64,000 nucleotides of DNA from NCBI GenBank assembly GCA_043228905.1, contig JBHGNT010000017.1, positions 9,114,001-9,178,000 on the forward strand. The letters are read 5' to 3'. Below are positions 11,743 through 23,819 of this stretch, piece after piece. The DNA comes from Azolla caroliniana (Eukaryota > Polypodiophyta). Below the pieces are notes generated by a model. That model searched no databases, was not told the DNA's origin, and saw only the letters and a program-made list of their open reading frames with translations. The translations under genes were made by a program, and so were the position numbers. Position 1 is the first letter of the stretch; each line of letters begins with the position of its first letter.

Positions 11743-12489
11743 GAAGGAGAGCATCTCCAACACCTCCGGCTATGTCTTGAGAAATGCAGGAGTTATCAGC
11801 TAAGCTTGAATCCAGCAAAGTGTGTGTTCGGAGTAACAAGCGGTGCATTGATGGGCCATCTTGTCAGCAAGGATGGGATTGCGGTAGACTCCGATAAGGT
11901 GAAAGCAATCTTAGAAGCACTGAAACCATCCACAACCAAAGCTTTGAGTCGGTTTCTAGGGCAAATCTAGTGGCATAGCCGAATGCTCTGGTATTTGGCC
12001 GATCTTGCTACACCATTGCATGTCGCGGTTCACCAGACACCGTTTCAACGGACAAATATGGAGGATGAGGCTTACCGGGCACTGAAAGTATTGCTATCGG
12101 CAATGCAACCACCAGATTGGTCAAAAGAATTCCACGTGTTTGTTGATGCATTCGACATAGCAATCGGCAGTGCACTAATGCAACTAACGGAACCGAAATG
12201 GTACCGACCAGTCTATTATGCTAGCCGAAAACTATCCCAGGCAGAACGAAATTATTCAACAACGGAACGAGAAGCTTTAGGGATGATTTACAATGTCACC
12301 AAGTTCAGACACTATTTATTGGGAAAGAAATTCTAATTTCATGTTGACCACTCAGCGCTAGTATATTTGGTCTCAAAGGCATCGCTCACCGGCAAGCTGG
12401 CCCGGTGGACATTGTTGCTACAAGAGTTTGAGTTCGAAATATATCACCGGTCGGGAATACAACATGCGGTTGCCGATTACTTGAGCTAG
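11743..12489 (+). pseudogene. G2 RT thumb and RNase H
   Basis: The in-frame continuation shows LNPAKCVFGV and GHLVSKDGIAVDSDKV, the RT connection. RNase H then shows HVFVDAFDIAIGSALMQL, YYASRKLSQAERNYSTTEREAL and HRSGIQHAVADYLS. There are stops near 11970, 12336 and 12489. The DAFDIAIG motif replaces the common DASD(Y/F)AIG. Confidence 0.8.
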
Positions 12490-12543
12490 TTAGATTCTGG
12501 CGACACCGGTGATGGAGTCCCCGATGAGTTTCCAGATGCCGAG

Positions 12544-13800
12544 TTGTTTAAAGTAATAGCAGAAATGGCAGCCGATAGCACGGTAGTCGACGAAGACAAA
12601 TGGCTAGCCAACATGCATCAATTCCTAAGCACGAGACTCCCACCAGAGGAGATGAACCGGAATGAGCGGAAGCAGTTAGCAGTGCAAAGCCGATATTTTT
12701 GTCTACTACAGGACACCCTGTACCACAAAGGCGTGGATGACAAGCAGTGCGAAGCAACGAAAAGGACACAATATTACGAGAAGCGTACTGTGGTGTTGCT
12801 GGAGGGCACTATGTCGGGGATGCTACGACAAGAAAGATATGGCACAATGGGTTATGGTGGCCGACGACACTGAAGGACTCGGTTTGCTACGCGAAAGTGT
12901 GTGATTTATGCCAACGGATGGGTCAGCCAACAGAACAGGCAAGGATGCCTCACCAGCCGGTGCTACCCTTAGAGCCATTTCAGAAATGGGGGCTCGACTT
13001 CGGTGGGCCGTTTAAACCTCCGGCAATGAGAACCAGCAACAGGTATGTTATAGTCGCCACAAATTATTGCACCAAGTGGGTAGAAGCTAAGGCGTTGCGG
13101 GACAACACAATGGCATCAACGGAAAAGTTCTTATATGAGTACATCTGGTGCCGGTATGGATGCCCGATCAAGTTAATTAGCGACCAAGGTGGACATTTTC
13201 TCGGTCAAGTAGTGGAGAGATTAACGACATTCTATGCAGTGGTACAGAAGTGCAATACCCCTTATTATCCACAGGCCAATGGATTGGCCGAATCCACGAA
13301 CAAAACGCTCCAAAACATCTTGCGAAAGATTGGCAATCAAAACCAAATTGATTGGGACACCAAGCTGCATAGTGCACTATGGCCATACCGGACGTCATAC
13401 AAAACGAGTATTCGGTCAACACCATTCCGGTTAGCATTTGGGCTTTAAGTAGTAATGCCAATCGAATTTCAGGTTTCGAGTTTGCGGATACAAGTTAGAG
13501 AATGACTAAGTGAAAAGGAATCGGAAAAAATCCGGTTAGCTGCATTATGCCAACTCGAGGAGCATCGGATAGCAAGTCTCATGCAGTTGGAACTGGAGCA
13601 GCGACGAAAGAAGGCGTTTGTCGATCGGCACTGGAAGGGCAATGAGAAGATGTTCGGGATCGGCAAGCCTATATTGGTGTTCCAAACCTGGATGGGTCAG
13701 ATGCCGGGAAAGCTCGGAACGCTCCTTGGAGAGATAATGGGCAAATGGGTCAATGGGTTTCGACTCAAACCATAGTGTGGACCGATGCCACAGAATCCGT
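12544..13800 (+). pseudogene. G2 integrase
   Basis: The zinc domain (GGHYVGDATTRKIWHNGLWWP, then CDLCQRM) is followed by the core with LDFGGPFKP, ISDQGGHFLG and NGLAESTNKTL, which supply the D, D and E. The frame ends at 13446-13448. The C-terminal domain continues to about 13775 with VDRHWKGNEKMFGIGKP and VFQTWMGQMPGKL. A frameshift lies near 12760. Confidence 0.8.
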
Positions 13801-14140
13801 TCGAGCAGACGGAGGCTGATACAATAGTAGGAAGTAGGAAAAAATTACCCGATAGGCAGGCAGAGCCGGCATTACCGGATAATGACAAACAGGTGGCCAA
13901 CAAACATGAAGATGGGGAAAAACCAGGATTCGGACCTGGTGCTTCTGGTTAACTAAAACTTAATTAAAAAAAAGAAAAAAGAAAAAGAAGTCATCGTGCA
14001 GAGGCGAGGAGCGAACGGGCACTTGGAAAAGGTGTGGTGAGTGGCTAATTAAACCCTAAACCCTAAGCACACCACATGTCAACCGACTGCTATATTAGTA
14101 TAGGACGTGCACGCGCGGGAATCAAGAAAAGGCGCCACGC

Positions 14141-15166
14141 ATGGAGAAAGATAACCTTTGCTGCGCAGAGTCCCTTTCATTTCGCAAACATAGAGATCTT
14201 AGCGTCCACAGGCGATTACGAGTGATCAGGCGAGAGCACGCCGAGCACGTAGGCGCACCCATCTTACCACAACCTACCGACTCCGACGATGACATGGACT
14301 GCATGGTGCTCTCAGAAGCAGATAAGTAATGGCTGAAGCAACACGGTCTCGAGGGATTCTTGCGAATAGTCAAAGCACTGCCACACGGAGATGTGGAAAA
14401 TGTCATTAAAAACATCGACATAGAGATCATCACCAAGGAAACCATCCGAGCCAAGACCGGCCTATCGGAAGGGGGAATCTACTCGATCAGATATTTTGGG
14501 GAGTACTCCCTGGGCAGTAAGGTGTACCGCACGCAAGGGGTTGAAGACCTTTTGTTTCAGGAAATTGCTTGGGTACTCCATGAGTATGCCCATGTATACC
14601 CCCGACTACCGGCGATGCCCAAGAATAGAGCCGGTTTGATCATAGCCACCTGCGAGGGAGTATAGGTGGATTGGCCGGTAATGATTGCCGACGGCTTGAG
14701 CGCTACCATCGTGTCAATAAAAGATGGCAAAAAGATGTGGACAACAGTGGCGCAATGGCTCACTCTGTTAGCACCACTAGTGGAGCCCATGAAACAAAGG
14801 AAGAGGGGAAGATCAACAGAATCGAACCCCAAAACATCTTCAAAATGGCAGCAACTCCTAGCTACCCAAGTGAAGGAACAACCTAATTGGAAGCGGTTGG
14901 TAGAGAAGGAGGCATCGGTGGACAACTCGGGGAGACCGTTGAAAATCAAGTTGCATCTGTCGGAACAACAAGCAGACCAACAACCTGAGAAAACGCAGGG
15001 GCAGGACCCCTTGGTGGAGTTAATCAACAACACGACCCTGGAAGAAGAACAACAGGAAGATGAGCAGACCGAGACGTTGCTACAGCGTCGCGAGACAAGT
15101 GAAAAAGGCCACGAAGGGGGGGACGTCAAGGCTAGCGGAGGACAGTATAAGGGAACCCCTCCCTGA
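14141..15166 (+). pseudogene. G2 accessory ORF, first part (unknown function)
   Basis: One frame runs from ATG 14141 to 15166, broken only by TAA at 14327-14329 and TAG at 14663-14665. The protein has a basic start, an acidic patch (TDSDDDMDC), a globular-looking middle (GIYSIRYFGEYSLGSKVYR, VLHEYAHVYPRLP) and a low-complexity, Lys/Glu/Gln-rich end. I recognise no family. It lies after integrase in the same orientation, the position of gypsy accessory genes. Bases 13801-14140 hold an A-rich tract and a plant telomere-like CCCTAAACCCTAA at about 14056. Confidence 0.5.
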
Positions 15167-15436
15167 GGAGCCACAGTCGAGGAAGGCGGCAAAACTGGCT
15201 CAACAAGAATCCAGGATGGAGCAAGTGCTGCAGCAGGACATTGGGAAACCAGCGGTCCAGGACACAGCAATACCGGTAGATCAGGAACCTGTCATTGAAT
15301 TGCCGGCATCATAGCCACAATAGCAACAGCCAAAAGCAGAGCGGCCGTGTGACGTAACTGTCAATAGTAGGCTCGTGACTAGTGGAAACGCCATCCCACG
15401 ACCAGAACCGGTGCGACCACAAGGCACCGGCAGTCG

Positions 15437-16900
15437 ATGGTTCCGATGGGTAGCAAACAAGTGATTGGTGTTGTCTTCCAGTTAGAAGCGGAAGAGAAAG
15501 CGCAGGAAGCCCGGTTGTTAGCCACAATCGAGGAATTAGAGATGGCCCGGTTAAGAATCCGGATCATGGAAGAAGACATAGAGAAGGCCAGAACAGAAAT
15601 GGCCAAGTTGGTCATAGAAGGACCGCAACAATCGGAACCGGTGGCCCTGGTAACTCTACAGAATGATCAAACCCCGGTGACGGCGGTAGGCCCGAATACT
15701 CATAAATCGTTAGCATAGGAGCTCGCCACACTAAGGGAAGACCTGGTAGCACAAGAAGCTTTATGAGCCAGGGAACGCGAATTGAAAAAAGCGGCGAAGG
15801 AGGAACAAAGGAGAACGGCCGATAACCTCCACTAAACAGAGGAAAGCTTCAAAAGAGGTCATCAAGCGTATGAGGTCCGGTTGAAAGAAGAGAAAGACAA
15901 ACTCCTCCAAGAAAAAGAGAAACTCCGGAGGATGGCGGAAGTAGAGATTGAGTGCCTCAAAGAAGAGCTACGGCAACAAAAAGACCATGAGGACCGCACT
16001 CGCCGGCTTTTCAATCAAAAGCTCAAACAAAAAAACCGACGACTTCGACCGACTGCACCGGGATTATAAGCATTTGGATGCAGATCATAAGAAATTGACT
16101 ACCAAAAGTGACCAGCAATAGGAAAAGTGCAGAGAACTCCGGGAGGAACTTAACCGGTTCACAGCAACATTGATGGAAGAGCAGTCGAAGGGAGCCGAAC
16201 AAGGGAAACAACTAGCGGCAGCAGCGAAAGAGAGATTTGACCTACAAGTGCAACACCATGCGGAAACGGAGTGTGCTGCAATGACTCTGAACAGAGTTCA
16301 GACGACATATCAGACCCAACTCATGCACTACAGAAGCCAAGAAGTGGCAACCACGAGCTTGATCAAACAATTGAAGGATGAAAAACAGGCTGCGGAAAAC
16401 AAGTCGAAGATTGGGCTGGGCGGATCCGGCACATCGTACTGGCATGGAGGAATCGAACGAAGGAATTGGTGGAAGAAAGCTCAGTACAGTGGTGGTCGAA
16501 GTGGGCCAAGCAGGCAACAGAGCTACAGTTGCTGCGGGCAGATGCGGAAAATTGCCAGAAGGAAGGCGACAAAGTTTACATCCTGGATAAGGAAAGCGTT
16601 GAAGCAATAAAAGAGGAACTGGCGGATGATTTCATATCCTTGGTTGATAAGCAGAGGGTGGCAGTGCGCTAGTTGGTGGCACAGTTGGATGATGACCAAT
16701 TGGACAACCAACTCCGTTTTGAGAAGTATGAACGGGAATGGCGACGACAAGAAGTGGCTAAGAAAACTGCGGTGATTAACATAAGTGACGAGGATCCATC
16801 TTCAAATCAAAAGCTTGTTAAAGCTGTGGAAAGCCAACCAGAGAGTACTCAAGAGGAGCTGCTAGACGAAGGTCATCCGCAGGAACCGGTGCACGCTTGA
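15437..16900 (+). pseudogene. G2 accessory ORF, coiled-coil part
   Basis: Segments 15437-15718, 15881-16069, 16466-16672 and 16673-16900 lie in the same frame as the ORF beginning at 14141; 16170-16610 lies in another frame. The sequence is strongly helical, for example EEKDKLLQEKEKLRRMAEVE and LEAEEKAQEARLLATIEELE, with heptad-like spacing. A long coiled-coil protein is likely. Function is unknown. Bases 16901-17190 continue as Glu/Pro/Gln-rich low-complexity sequence. Confidence 0.5.
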
Positions 16901-17237
16901 TAGGAGAGCCAGGAGATGCCAAGGCCGATTGAGCCGGAAAAGGAGGAAGAGCCGGTAAGACCAGTCGAGCCGGAAATGGAGACGGAGCCGGTCAAACCGA
17001 TAGAGCCGCATGCAACAGACGTCAACCCGCAGTAGCCACAGCTGGAGCTAGAGTGGCAATAAGAACAACCATAGCCGTAGGAAGAGCAGGAGGAGGAACA
17101 ACAACAACAGATGACAGAACAGCTTCCGGAGGAACAATTAGAACCCTTAGATCAAAGCATTCTGGACATTTTGGAGGATGAATGAAGGCCGGATCGTGGG
17201 ATTCGACGTACAAGGTATTGTCCCATGGGCATACCAT

Positions 17238-17672
17238 GTGTTAGCCGGCCGGCAAGGGAAGTCCAGAATGGGAAAAGGGGGATAATTAATAATCGGGAGC
17301 GAACGGACGGACCCAGAATTATTATGATTTTTGGAGAAGTGAACGGACGGACCCGGAATCGGTATGCCGATCCGGATCCGGGCCGGTTCGTAGCCGGTTG
17401 CCGATTGGCACCGGTTTGTACCTAAAGTCAGAGACCTATAAAAGGATCCGGTTAGATTGTAATCATTAGTGGATAATTAATGGAGTGCAGTTGTTCTGTA
17501 TTTAATCATTGTTAATTATTGTTCTTTGCTAAGTGTAATTTATCCTACGCGTGTATTGTGACTAATGATCTTGCCGCTTAATAACCAATTAGGGTTCCAT
17601 TAATAGTTGGTCTAACTCTATCTCACCGCAACACCCTTTGGTAGGCCATTGTCCGGCCCTAGCGATAACACA
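17238..17672 (+). repeat. G2 3' LTR (left border approximate)
   Basis: Only 17594-17672 can be matched to the truncated left LTR. TATAAAAG at 17437-17444 would be the promoter. A purine tract GGGAAAAGGGGGATAA near 17268-17283 could be the polypurine tract, which would put the LTR start at about 17284; TGTGTTAGCC at 17238 is the alternative. A second, divergent copy of this type lies at 18081-18410. Confidence 0.55.
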
Positions 17673-18080
17673 ATTTTCCAAAAGGTGTTGTATGTTTTAG
17701 GGTTAGGGTTTATGATAATGATAATGATGATGATTGATGATGAAGATAGTGTAATGGTGGAGATGATGAATGGTATGATGGTGAGAGATCATGAAGATGC
17801 AAGACAAGCATTGAGAAGCATTGCGGGGTGGGGGGTGATGCCTAGAATGGCTCCACCCCCCTCCCAAGGGGGTTCAACATTAAGGGGAAGGAAGAGAGGG
17901 AGAGAGAGATGACAAGAGAGAAATGTTCCTTCTTTTCATTCATTCCCCATCTCACCTCTTTGTATTTGCCACACTCACACTTACATTCACACTCATAATC
18001 ATATAAAAATCACACATACATATCCACACATTACATCTTTCACCCTCACTTATCACAGTTATCAATCACACGTACATCTT
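17673..18080. repeat. Low-complexity stretch
   Basis: It contains TTTTAGGGTTAGGGTTTATG (telomere-like) at about 17694, a (GAT)n-rich stretch at 17710-17800 and a CCCCCCTCCC run near 17855. No gene is supported. Confidence 0.4.
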
Positions 18081-18410
18081 GTACGGTAACACCATGGGCG
18101 TGCCATGTGTTGGCCCTAGGAGTATGATCTGGGGGAGAAGTGTGGACGGGGAAGAATCGGATGAATAATGTAAATATTAGTTAGTAATTTTATAGGAACG
18201 GACGGATCCGGATAGTAGTACTGATCGGGATCCACACCTATGAGTAGTTGGTAGCTTGTTATTGTCTCTCGAGTGTACTTGCCGTTTGTGTTGTAACTAT
18301 TAATCATACGAGTGTAATTAAGAATCAGATACGTATTAAGTGATTCAGAAGGCATTCTAGGAGTAGCTGAAGTGTTGCAAATGACTTGTTGGATCAATAT
18401 TGGATAATCA
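18081..18410 (+). repeat. LTR remnant related to the G2 LTR
   Basis: It shares with the G2 3' LTR the words CATGGGC(A/G)T(A/G)CCATGTGTT, GAACGGACGGA(C/T)CCGGA and a CGAGTGTAATT-like tail. There is no internal coding sequence beside it, so it may be a decayed solo LTR. Confidence 0.45.
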
Positions 18411-19225
18411 TCCATATCCTGACCACCCCTTTGGGTACGTGTTCCGGATAGGACACCCTACGTTTGTGGCTAGTCCGGCCCCAGATAAACAACCAACAGT
18501 CCATCGCAGGCTTTCCTTGCTGGTTCCAGGTGCCAGCTTGACTCCCCCTGCTTCTGGAGGGTTCGGAATTGTTGTCGACATTCTGATTATGCCTTCGGTT
18601 TGGCTCCTATCGATCACCTCCATTGTGTGCCGATCCGCCTCGTCCACCACGACCATGGGGCCTATCTTCCTCCATGTAGAACATCTTGTTGTCAACGTGC
18701 ATACTTGTCGATGAACCCGTGTGGTTCTCTTCAACGAGAAGCACCGACTGCAACTCGAAGAATGACGATGTGCTCTCTCTCATGTAGACCGCTGTTCGGA
18801 ATAATCCGAACTTCTATGTCAATCCTCCAAGATAGACCGGCATCATTTCCTCCTCCTCGAGACATGTCTCTTTGCCTGACATTATTCAACTCTTGTCTGA
18901 GCTAAAACTTCCTACCTATAGTGCTTGCAGCGAATATCTTCTTCAGATTTCACCAAGCCTCCTTTGGCATCTTGGTGTCGCGGATGTAGCTCAGTACTAG
19001 CTGATCACCGACACTAGATGCGAAGCAGTAGAGAACTCTGCTTGCCGGTTGTTCCCAAGCCAAAAAATCCTTGTGTGTCGAATCCGGTACTACATCATTT
19101 GCTCCTTTGACATAACTCCAATATCCATGCCCTAACATGTATTGGTGTGTCTTGTATAACCAAGACGCATAGTTGTTTTCGTCGAGCTTCTCTGTCTGAA
19201 GCGAGCTTCCCATACCTTTGTCCAT
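18408..19225 (-). pseudogene. K0: Ty1/copia gag fragment
   Basis: The frame 19225-18950 begins MDKGMGSSLQTEKLDENNY and continues ASWLYKTHQYMLGHGYWSYV and TKMPKEAW, the N-terminal signature of copia gag. Frame 18734-18408 continues toward the nucleocapsid. Protease, integrase and RT are missing. It is a relative of K1, whose gag shares DKDFLAWEQ-like and ASRVLY-like blocks. Confidence 0.75.
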
Positions 19226-19276
19226 TTCTCCTCTTATCTATTCTTACTGGGTGTTAGGTCTTGAATTGTGCTGAAA

Positions 19277-19288
19277 GCTCTGATACCA
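19277..19288 (-). promoter_or_regulatory. K0 primer-binding site
   Basis: The minus strand reads TGGTATCAGAGC, the classic site for the 3' end of initiator tRNA-Met. It sits directly beside the LTR border and about 50 bases from the gag ATG. Confidence 0.85.
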
Positions 19289-19663
19289 TGTAAAAATACA
19301 ATGCAGAAGCTAAACAGACCACAACTGGCTCAACCGGATAGCAAAAGAAAACACAGAGAATGGAATATGCAGGGTAGATGAGAAAGAGAGAGTAGACAAC
19401 AGAAACCTCAATTTCAAAATAATGAACACTCTGTACATACAAGGTGGTCTGTGAGCACATTTATACAAGTTCTTAAAGGACTGACAAAAGTACTCACAAG
19501 TACTTCAATGCTTGTACCAAGCGACTGGCATTGACTCCAAAAAATATGCCTACGTAATAGGATAGGATCGTAGGCCTCTAACGACCTACCGGTTACATTC
19601 AGATCAGGACACTGATCTAGCTCTTCGTTCTGGACACCGATCCAGCTCTTGGCTTATTCAGCC
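19289..19663 (-). repeat. K0 5' LTR
   Basis: In element orientation it ends TTTTTACA next to the primer site. It resembles the LTRs at 20158-20439 and 27823-28215 (shared TTTGTACATA, GTACTTCAATGCT, AGGCCTCTAA words). The 5' border near 19663 is uncertain. Confidence 0.65.
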
Positions 19664-19664
19664 A

Positions 19665-20150
19665 ATGCAAATCAGGTTGATCTTGCTTGTTCAACACAAA
19701 TTTTTGGACACACTTGAGATCCTTAGAATTTCTCGTAAACTATCTTCAAGCTACCATCCTCAAAACGATGGTCAAATGGAACACACAAATCAAACATTAG
19801 AACAATATCTTTGTTCCTTTATCAACTATCAACAAGACATTTGGATGAATTTCTTGCATATGGAAAAATTTTCTTACAATAATTCAATCCATTCTTCTAT
19901 GGGATTGACTCCATTCTTTGCAAATAGAGGATATCATCCTCATTGGATGATGCTTGAATGCCCAAAAGTCCCAAACAATCCTACAGTCAAGGATCATTTA
20001 GAACAACTCAAAGAAATTCAAGCCAACCTTTATCATAATTTGCTTCATGCTCAAGCCAAGTAGAAGAAAGTGGTAAATAAACATCGCTCCGATTCTGCAG
20101 TTGAGGACCCTAAGTTTAAAGTTGGTAATCGTGGATGGTTATTACCTTGT
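19665..20150 (+). pseudogene. Gypsy integrase fragment
   Basis: The frame reads SSSYHPQNDGQMEHTNQTLE, then SYNNSIHSSMGLTPFFANRG, the glutamate region and downstream part of a chromovirus-type integrase. Both ends are cut by copia LTRs. Confidence 0.75.
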
Positions 20151-20157
20151 AAGGGGA

Positions 20158-20439
20158 GCATAGAATCAATTCAAAATAATAATACTTTGTACATACAATG
20201 TGCTCAGGGAGCACTTTTATACAAGTCCATGAAGGACTGATAGAAGTATTGACAAGTACTTCAATGCTCATATGAGCAACTGACACTGACTCCCAAAAAT
20301 ATGCCTATGTACTAGGCTAGATTTGTAGGCCTCTAATGGCCTACCGTTTACAATCCGGTCCATCCCTCCGATCCAGCTACTAGTTTCGGACACCAATCCG
20401 GACTCGAATCCGGAATCAGTATAGCTTATCTACTCAACA
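20158..20439 (-). repeat. K1 3' LTR, truncated
   Basis: It ends on the plus strand in CTACTCAACA at 20439, giving TGTTGAGTAG in element orientation. The adjacent AAGGGGAG (complement of 20440-20447) is a good polypurine tract. The other LTR end is lost at the join with the integrase fragment. Confidence 0.65.
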
Positions 20440-20449
20440 CTCCCCTTCA

Positions 20450-21560
20450 ATCTAAACTTAAGGTCGGATCGTAGTGTGATTGTCTGTGTTAGTTGGTCTT
20501 CTCCTCCCGCTACTTCTGGCATCCTCCCGCCTTGCTCGTGCTCCTCGACCCGTCCGGTTCCTCTTTCCACGACCAGTTCGGTCTCGTGCACCTCGAACTT
20601 CTCAGTCGGCTTTTTTGATCCTTGAGGCCTTATTAGTTCCCTTGCTGTCGCGGTGCTGGCGTCCCTCAACCCGTCGGTTCTTCCATCTCGACGTCGACTT
20701 CAGCTGCCTTCTTGTCCACTTGGACTTCAGTTGATCCGACTCCTCCAAATCAAGCACTGTTTCCGAATCAGGTGACCCCGACTCATTCTAGCTGTCATCC
20801 AAATTGCCTGTCTCCAATTCTTCCTCAATCTCCAAACCTTTCATGACATTGACCCATGTCCGTGTCTCGGTCTTTCCGGCTTTGCCTCCCTCTGTTTCTG
20901 TTGGCTCCGGCTTGGGCTCTCCGCTCCGATGGCTCCCCTTGCGTCCGGTCTCGGCTTTCTCAGCCGTCCCGTGCAATTCGACTTCTTCAGTCGGGCCGAA
21001 GTCAAAATCGGTTTCCAACTCGACTTTTCGGTCATCTTTCTCATTCCTCTCCCTCCTCCCCCTCAAGTTCAGCATATCGAGGTGCACACCTAGTGCACCG
21101 GAAAATTGCTGCAACTTATCTAAACCCGTGGTTTGGTGAAGATGTCGGCCACCTGCCTATCCATCGGAACATGCAACAGTTCCACTTCACTGGAGAGAAT
21201 GTGCTCTCGGACAAAATGATAGTGCACCTCGATGTGCTTAGTCTGGGCGTGAAAGAAGAGGTTCTTTGCCAATAGGATGCTGCTAAGGTTGTCACAATAG
21301 ATCATCGTCGGATCAGACACCTCCACTCGCAGATCCCTTAGGAACCTCTTGAGCCATATGGCTTCGCACATTGTGACAATCGCTCCTCGGTACTCGGCCT
21401 TGGTGCTTGACAGTGCTACTGCCAGCTGCTTCTAACTACTCCAGGAAACCACGACGCTTCCAAAGGAGAATGCATATCCAGATGTGGACCTATGGTTGCT
21501 GGCATTTTCAGCCCAATCAGCATCCGTGTAGCCGACTAGTTGTTTGGCTACACCGGTCCG
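20450..21560 (-). pseudogene. K1 RNase H with charged C-terminal tail
   Basis: RNase H is recognised by GYTDADWAE-like, MCEAIWLKRFLRDLRVEV, IYCDNLSSILLAKN and HTKHIEVHYHFVRE, ending VADIFTKPRV at 21120. Beyond it, frames 21114-20788 and 20669-20430 encode about 200 codons rich in Glu, Lys, Arg and Thr before the LTR. Copia RNase H normally ends near the LTR, so this tail is unusual. Confidence 0.65.
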
Positions 21561-21721
21561 ATACAACAACCCCCTTGTCCTTAATGCCGCTGATGTACCA
21601 TGATGCCGGTGTTAGACATCAGAGTTGGGAGAGAGTACCATGATGCCGACTCATCAAATTCAACATCGCTGCTCACTCGAACTTGTTGTGTTTGTGGGTT
21701 AGAGCAGTTATAACCCTTTTG

Positions 21722-22920
21722 CTAATGTGAGTAGCCAATTAGAATGCACTTCTCGAACTTCTCATCCGGTAAATGCACAAATGCAATGCTACCGAATATC
21801 TTAAGGTGCCTTAAGTTCTTCTTCCGCCCGAAATACAACCCAAAATAGGTTATCCCCGATCCAGTTTTGGATGTAGACCATGCCGCCTCCACAATTGACC
21901 GGTTCTTCCTTTCGACCACGCCGTTTTGTTCCGGTGTGAATCTGCAGCTGAATTCTCTTTGAATTCCTCTATGCTACAAAGAATCGTTGAATTGGCCAGA
22001 AAAGTATTTTTCTTGCCATCTGACCACAAGCACTTGATCTTCCTCTCCATTTCCCGTTCGACAAGACTTTGCAAGTTCTGGAAATAGTCGAAGACTTGGC
22101 TTTTCTTCTCTATGAGGTAGATTCATGTTTGCCGGCTGTAGTTGTCGAGGAAGGAGACGAAATATTGGCTCTCACCAACACTAACGTTCAGTGCCAGTTG
22201 CGATACATCCGAATGTATTAGATCGAGCTTGTTATGGCTCCGGTTTCTTTCAGTGGGGAACAGAAGCCAGTGTTGCTTCTCGACCTGGCAGGCTTCACAA
22301 AGATGGGCCTTCCGGCCACTGAATTTTGGCAATCTGAAAACAACGTGTTTCGACTGCAAGTCTTGAAGCCTCTTATAGTTGACGTGGCCGATCCGCTTGT
22401 GCAATAGGTAGATATCCGATTTGACCTTCTGTCCTTTTGCGAACATAGCAGTGCTGACATCGTTGGTGTCGAGGATAAACATCCTCTCGTCCTGGTATCC
22501 TTGTGCAATTATCTGGCCTTCTTCCTTGATGAAGCACCCGAGGTGGGTAAACCGCACCTCCATCCCTTGGTCCACGATCTGCCCGACTAATACCAGGTTC
22601 GTTGTGATTTTCGGAACATGTAGTACATTCATCAACTTTCCCTTTTGTCCGACATGGCTTAAAGGGACTTCTCCAACATGCACAATCGGGTGAGGAGTGT
22701 CGTCTCTGGTTTTGACAACTCCCAGTTGCTTCGACTTTTCCAAAAACGAGAACCAATCTTCATGGCTCATCATGTGGTTTGATGCTCCGGAGTCAACGTA
22801 CCACACTTCCTCTGATCTGGATGTGGTATTCATCCAGCTCTCCTGGTGTTTCATCACAAAGGTTGGCCCTTTTCTAGTCTTTTCGGTTCCAGATCCTTGC
22901 GATCCTTCTATGTAGTGCAA
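21722..22920 (-). pseudogene. K1 protease, GAG-pre-integrase and integrase
   Basis: Frame 22920-22123 carries VWYVDSGASNHMMSHEDW (DSG active site), the pre-integrase block LLHKRIGHVNYKRL with HLCEACQVEKQ, and the integrase start SQYFVSFLDNYSRQT. Frames 22074-21850 and 21919-21722 continue the integrase (MVERKNRSIVEAA). Stops and shifts lie near 22120 and 21900. Confidence 0.8.
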
Positions 22921-22929
22921 GCTTTGCCG

Positions 22930-23812
22930 GTTCCCTTGTACGGCCTTGCCGGATCCAGATTTATCCGAATCGATGCGCTTCTTCTATCACTCGCTCTCTC
23001 AGTGGCCTTTCTTGCCACAATACTAGCATTCCATTTCTGCCTTTCCTTGCCGGTTTCCGGCACCGTTTTGACTCCCCGTGCTTGTGGAGGGTCCAGAACT
23101 GTTGTTGGCACTCTCTCCGTGCCTCCGGTTTTGCTCTTGTCGGCCACGGCTATTGTGTGTCGACCCACGTCATCCTCCACATCCACAGGGTCAATCTGCC
23201 TCTGTGTACAACATTTGACTGTTCGATTGAGTGGTCCTTGACCCACTTATGTGGTTTTCTTCGACCATCAACATCGATTTTAGGTCGAAGAAGGATGGTG
23301 GTTCCTCACGGGTGCAAATTGCCATCCAGATTGGCCCGTATCGATGTGCTAGGTCATTGAGGCAGATCTGGACCATCTCCTCCTCGACCACCGTCACGTT
23401 GATGGAATCGACTGCTCTTGATCTTGGTGGTGTAGGCGATGATCGACATGTCCCGTTGCCGAATATTGTTGAGCTCTTGCCGGAGCTGCAACTTCCGAAC
23501 TGTGGTACTTGCGGCGAAAATCTTCTGGACATTTACCGAGGCCTCCTTCGGAGATTTTGCATCTCTGATGTAGCCAAGGATTTGGTCGTGCACATAGGAT
23601 GCGAGCCAGTACAACACCCTGCTCACTCCTTGCTCCCAAGCCAGGAAGTCCTTGTGTGCCGAATCCGGTGCTGCTACATTAGCTCCCCTTCCATGTAGCT
23701 CCAATATCCGTGCGCTAACAAATACTGGTGCATTTTATACAATTAGGATGCATAGTTTCTCTGGTCGAGCTTTTCTGTTGGAAGCAAGCTCTCCATGCTT
23801 CTGTCCATACCA
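22930..23812 (-). pseudogene. K1 gag
   Basis: Fragments read DSAHKDFLAWEQGVSRVLYW, ILGYIRDAKSPKEA, LRQELNNIRQRDMSIIAYT and, toward the C-terminus, a CCHC-like region near 23000. The N-terminal end (MDRSMESLLPTEKLDQRNY) lies at about 23800. There are several frameshifts. Confidence 0.7.
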
Positions 23813-23819
23813 TCTTCCA

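Larger units (their letters stand above)
8144..17672 (+). mobile_element. G2: Ty3/gypsy retrotransposon with a long 3' accessory region
   Basis: Plus-strand order is LTR remnant, primer site, gag, protease, reverse transcriptase, RNase H, integrase, about 3 kb of extra coding-like sequence, then the right LTR. The 5' LTR is truncated at 8144, and all frames contain stops. Long extra frames after integrase are known from the Tat/Ogre/Athila side of gypsy. I do not assign G2 to a lineage. Confidence 0.85.
20158..23812 (-). mobile_element. K1: Ty1/copia element lacking RT
   Basis: Minus-strand order is gag, protease, GAG-pre-integrase, integrase, then directly RNase H, a charged tail and the 3' LTR. 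Reverse transcriptase is missing between about 21560 and 21650, so the copy cannot act by itself. Its 5' LTR is not visible at 23812, where T2 sequence begins. Confidence 0.75.

Noticed and set aside
14050-14070. Chromosome end, from CCCTAAACCCTAA
   Set aside because: Only about two units, inside G2. Similar words at 17694 and 62690 are also isolated.
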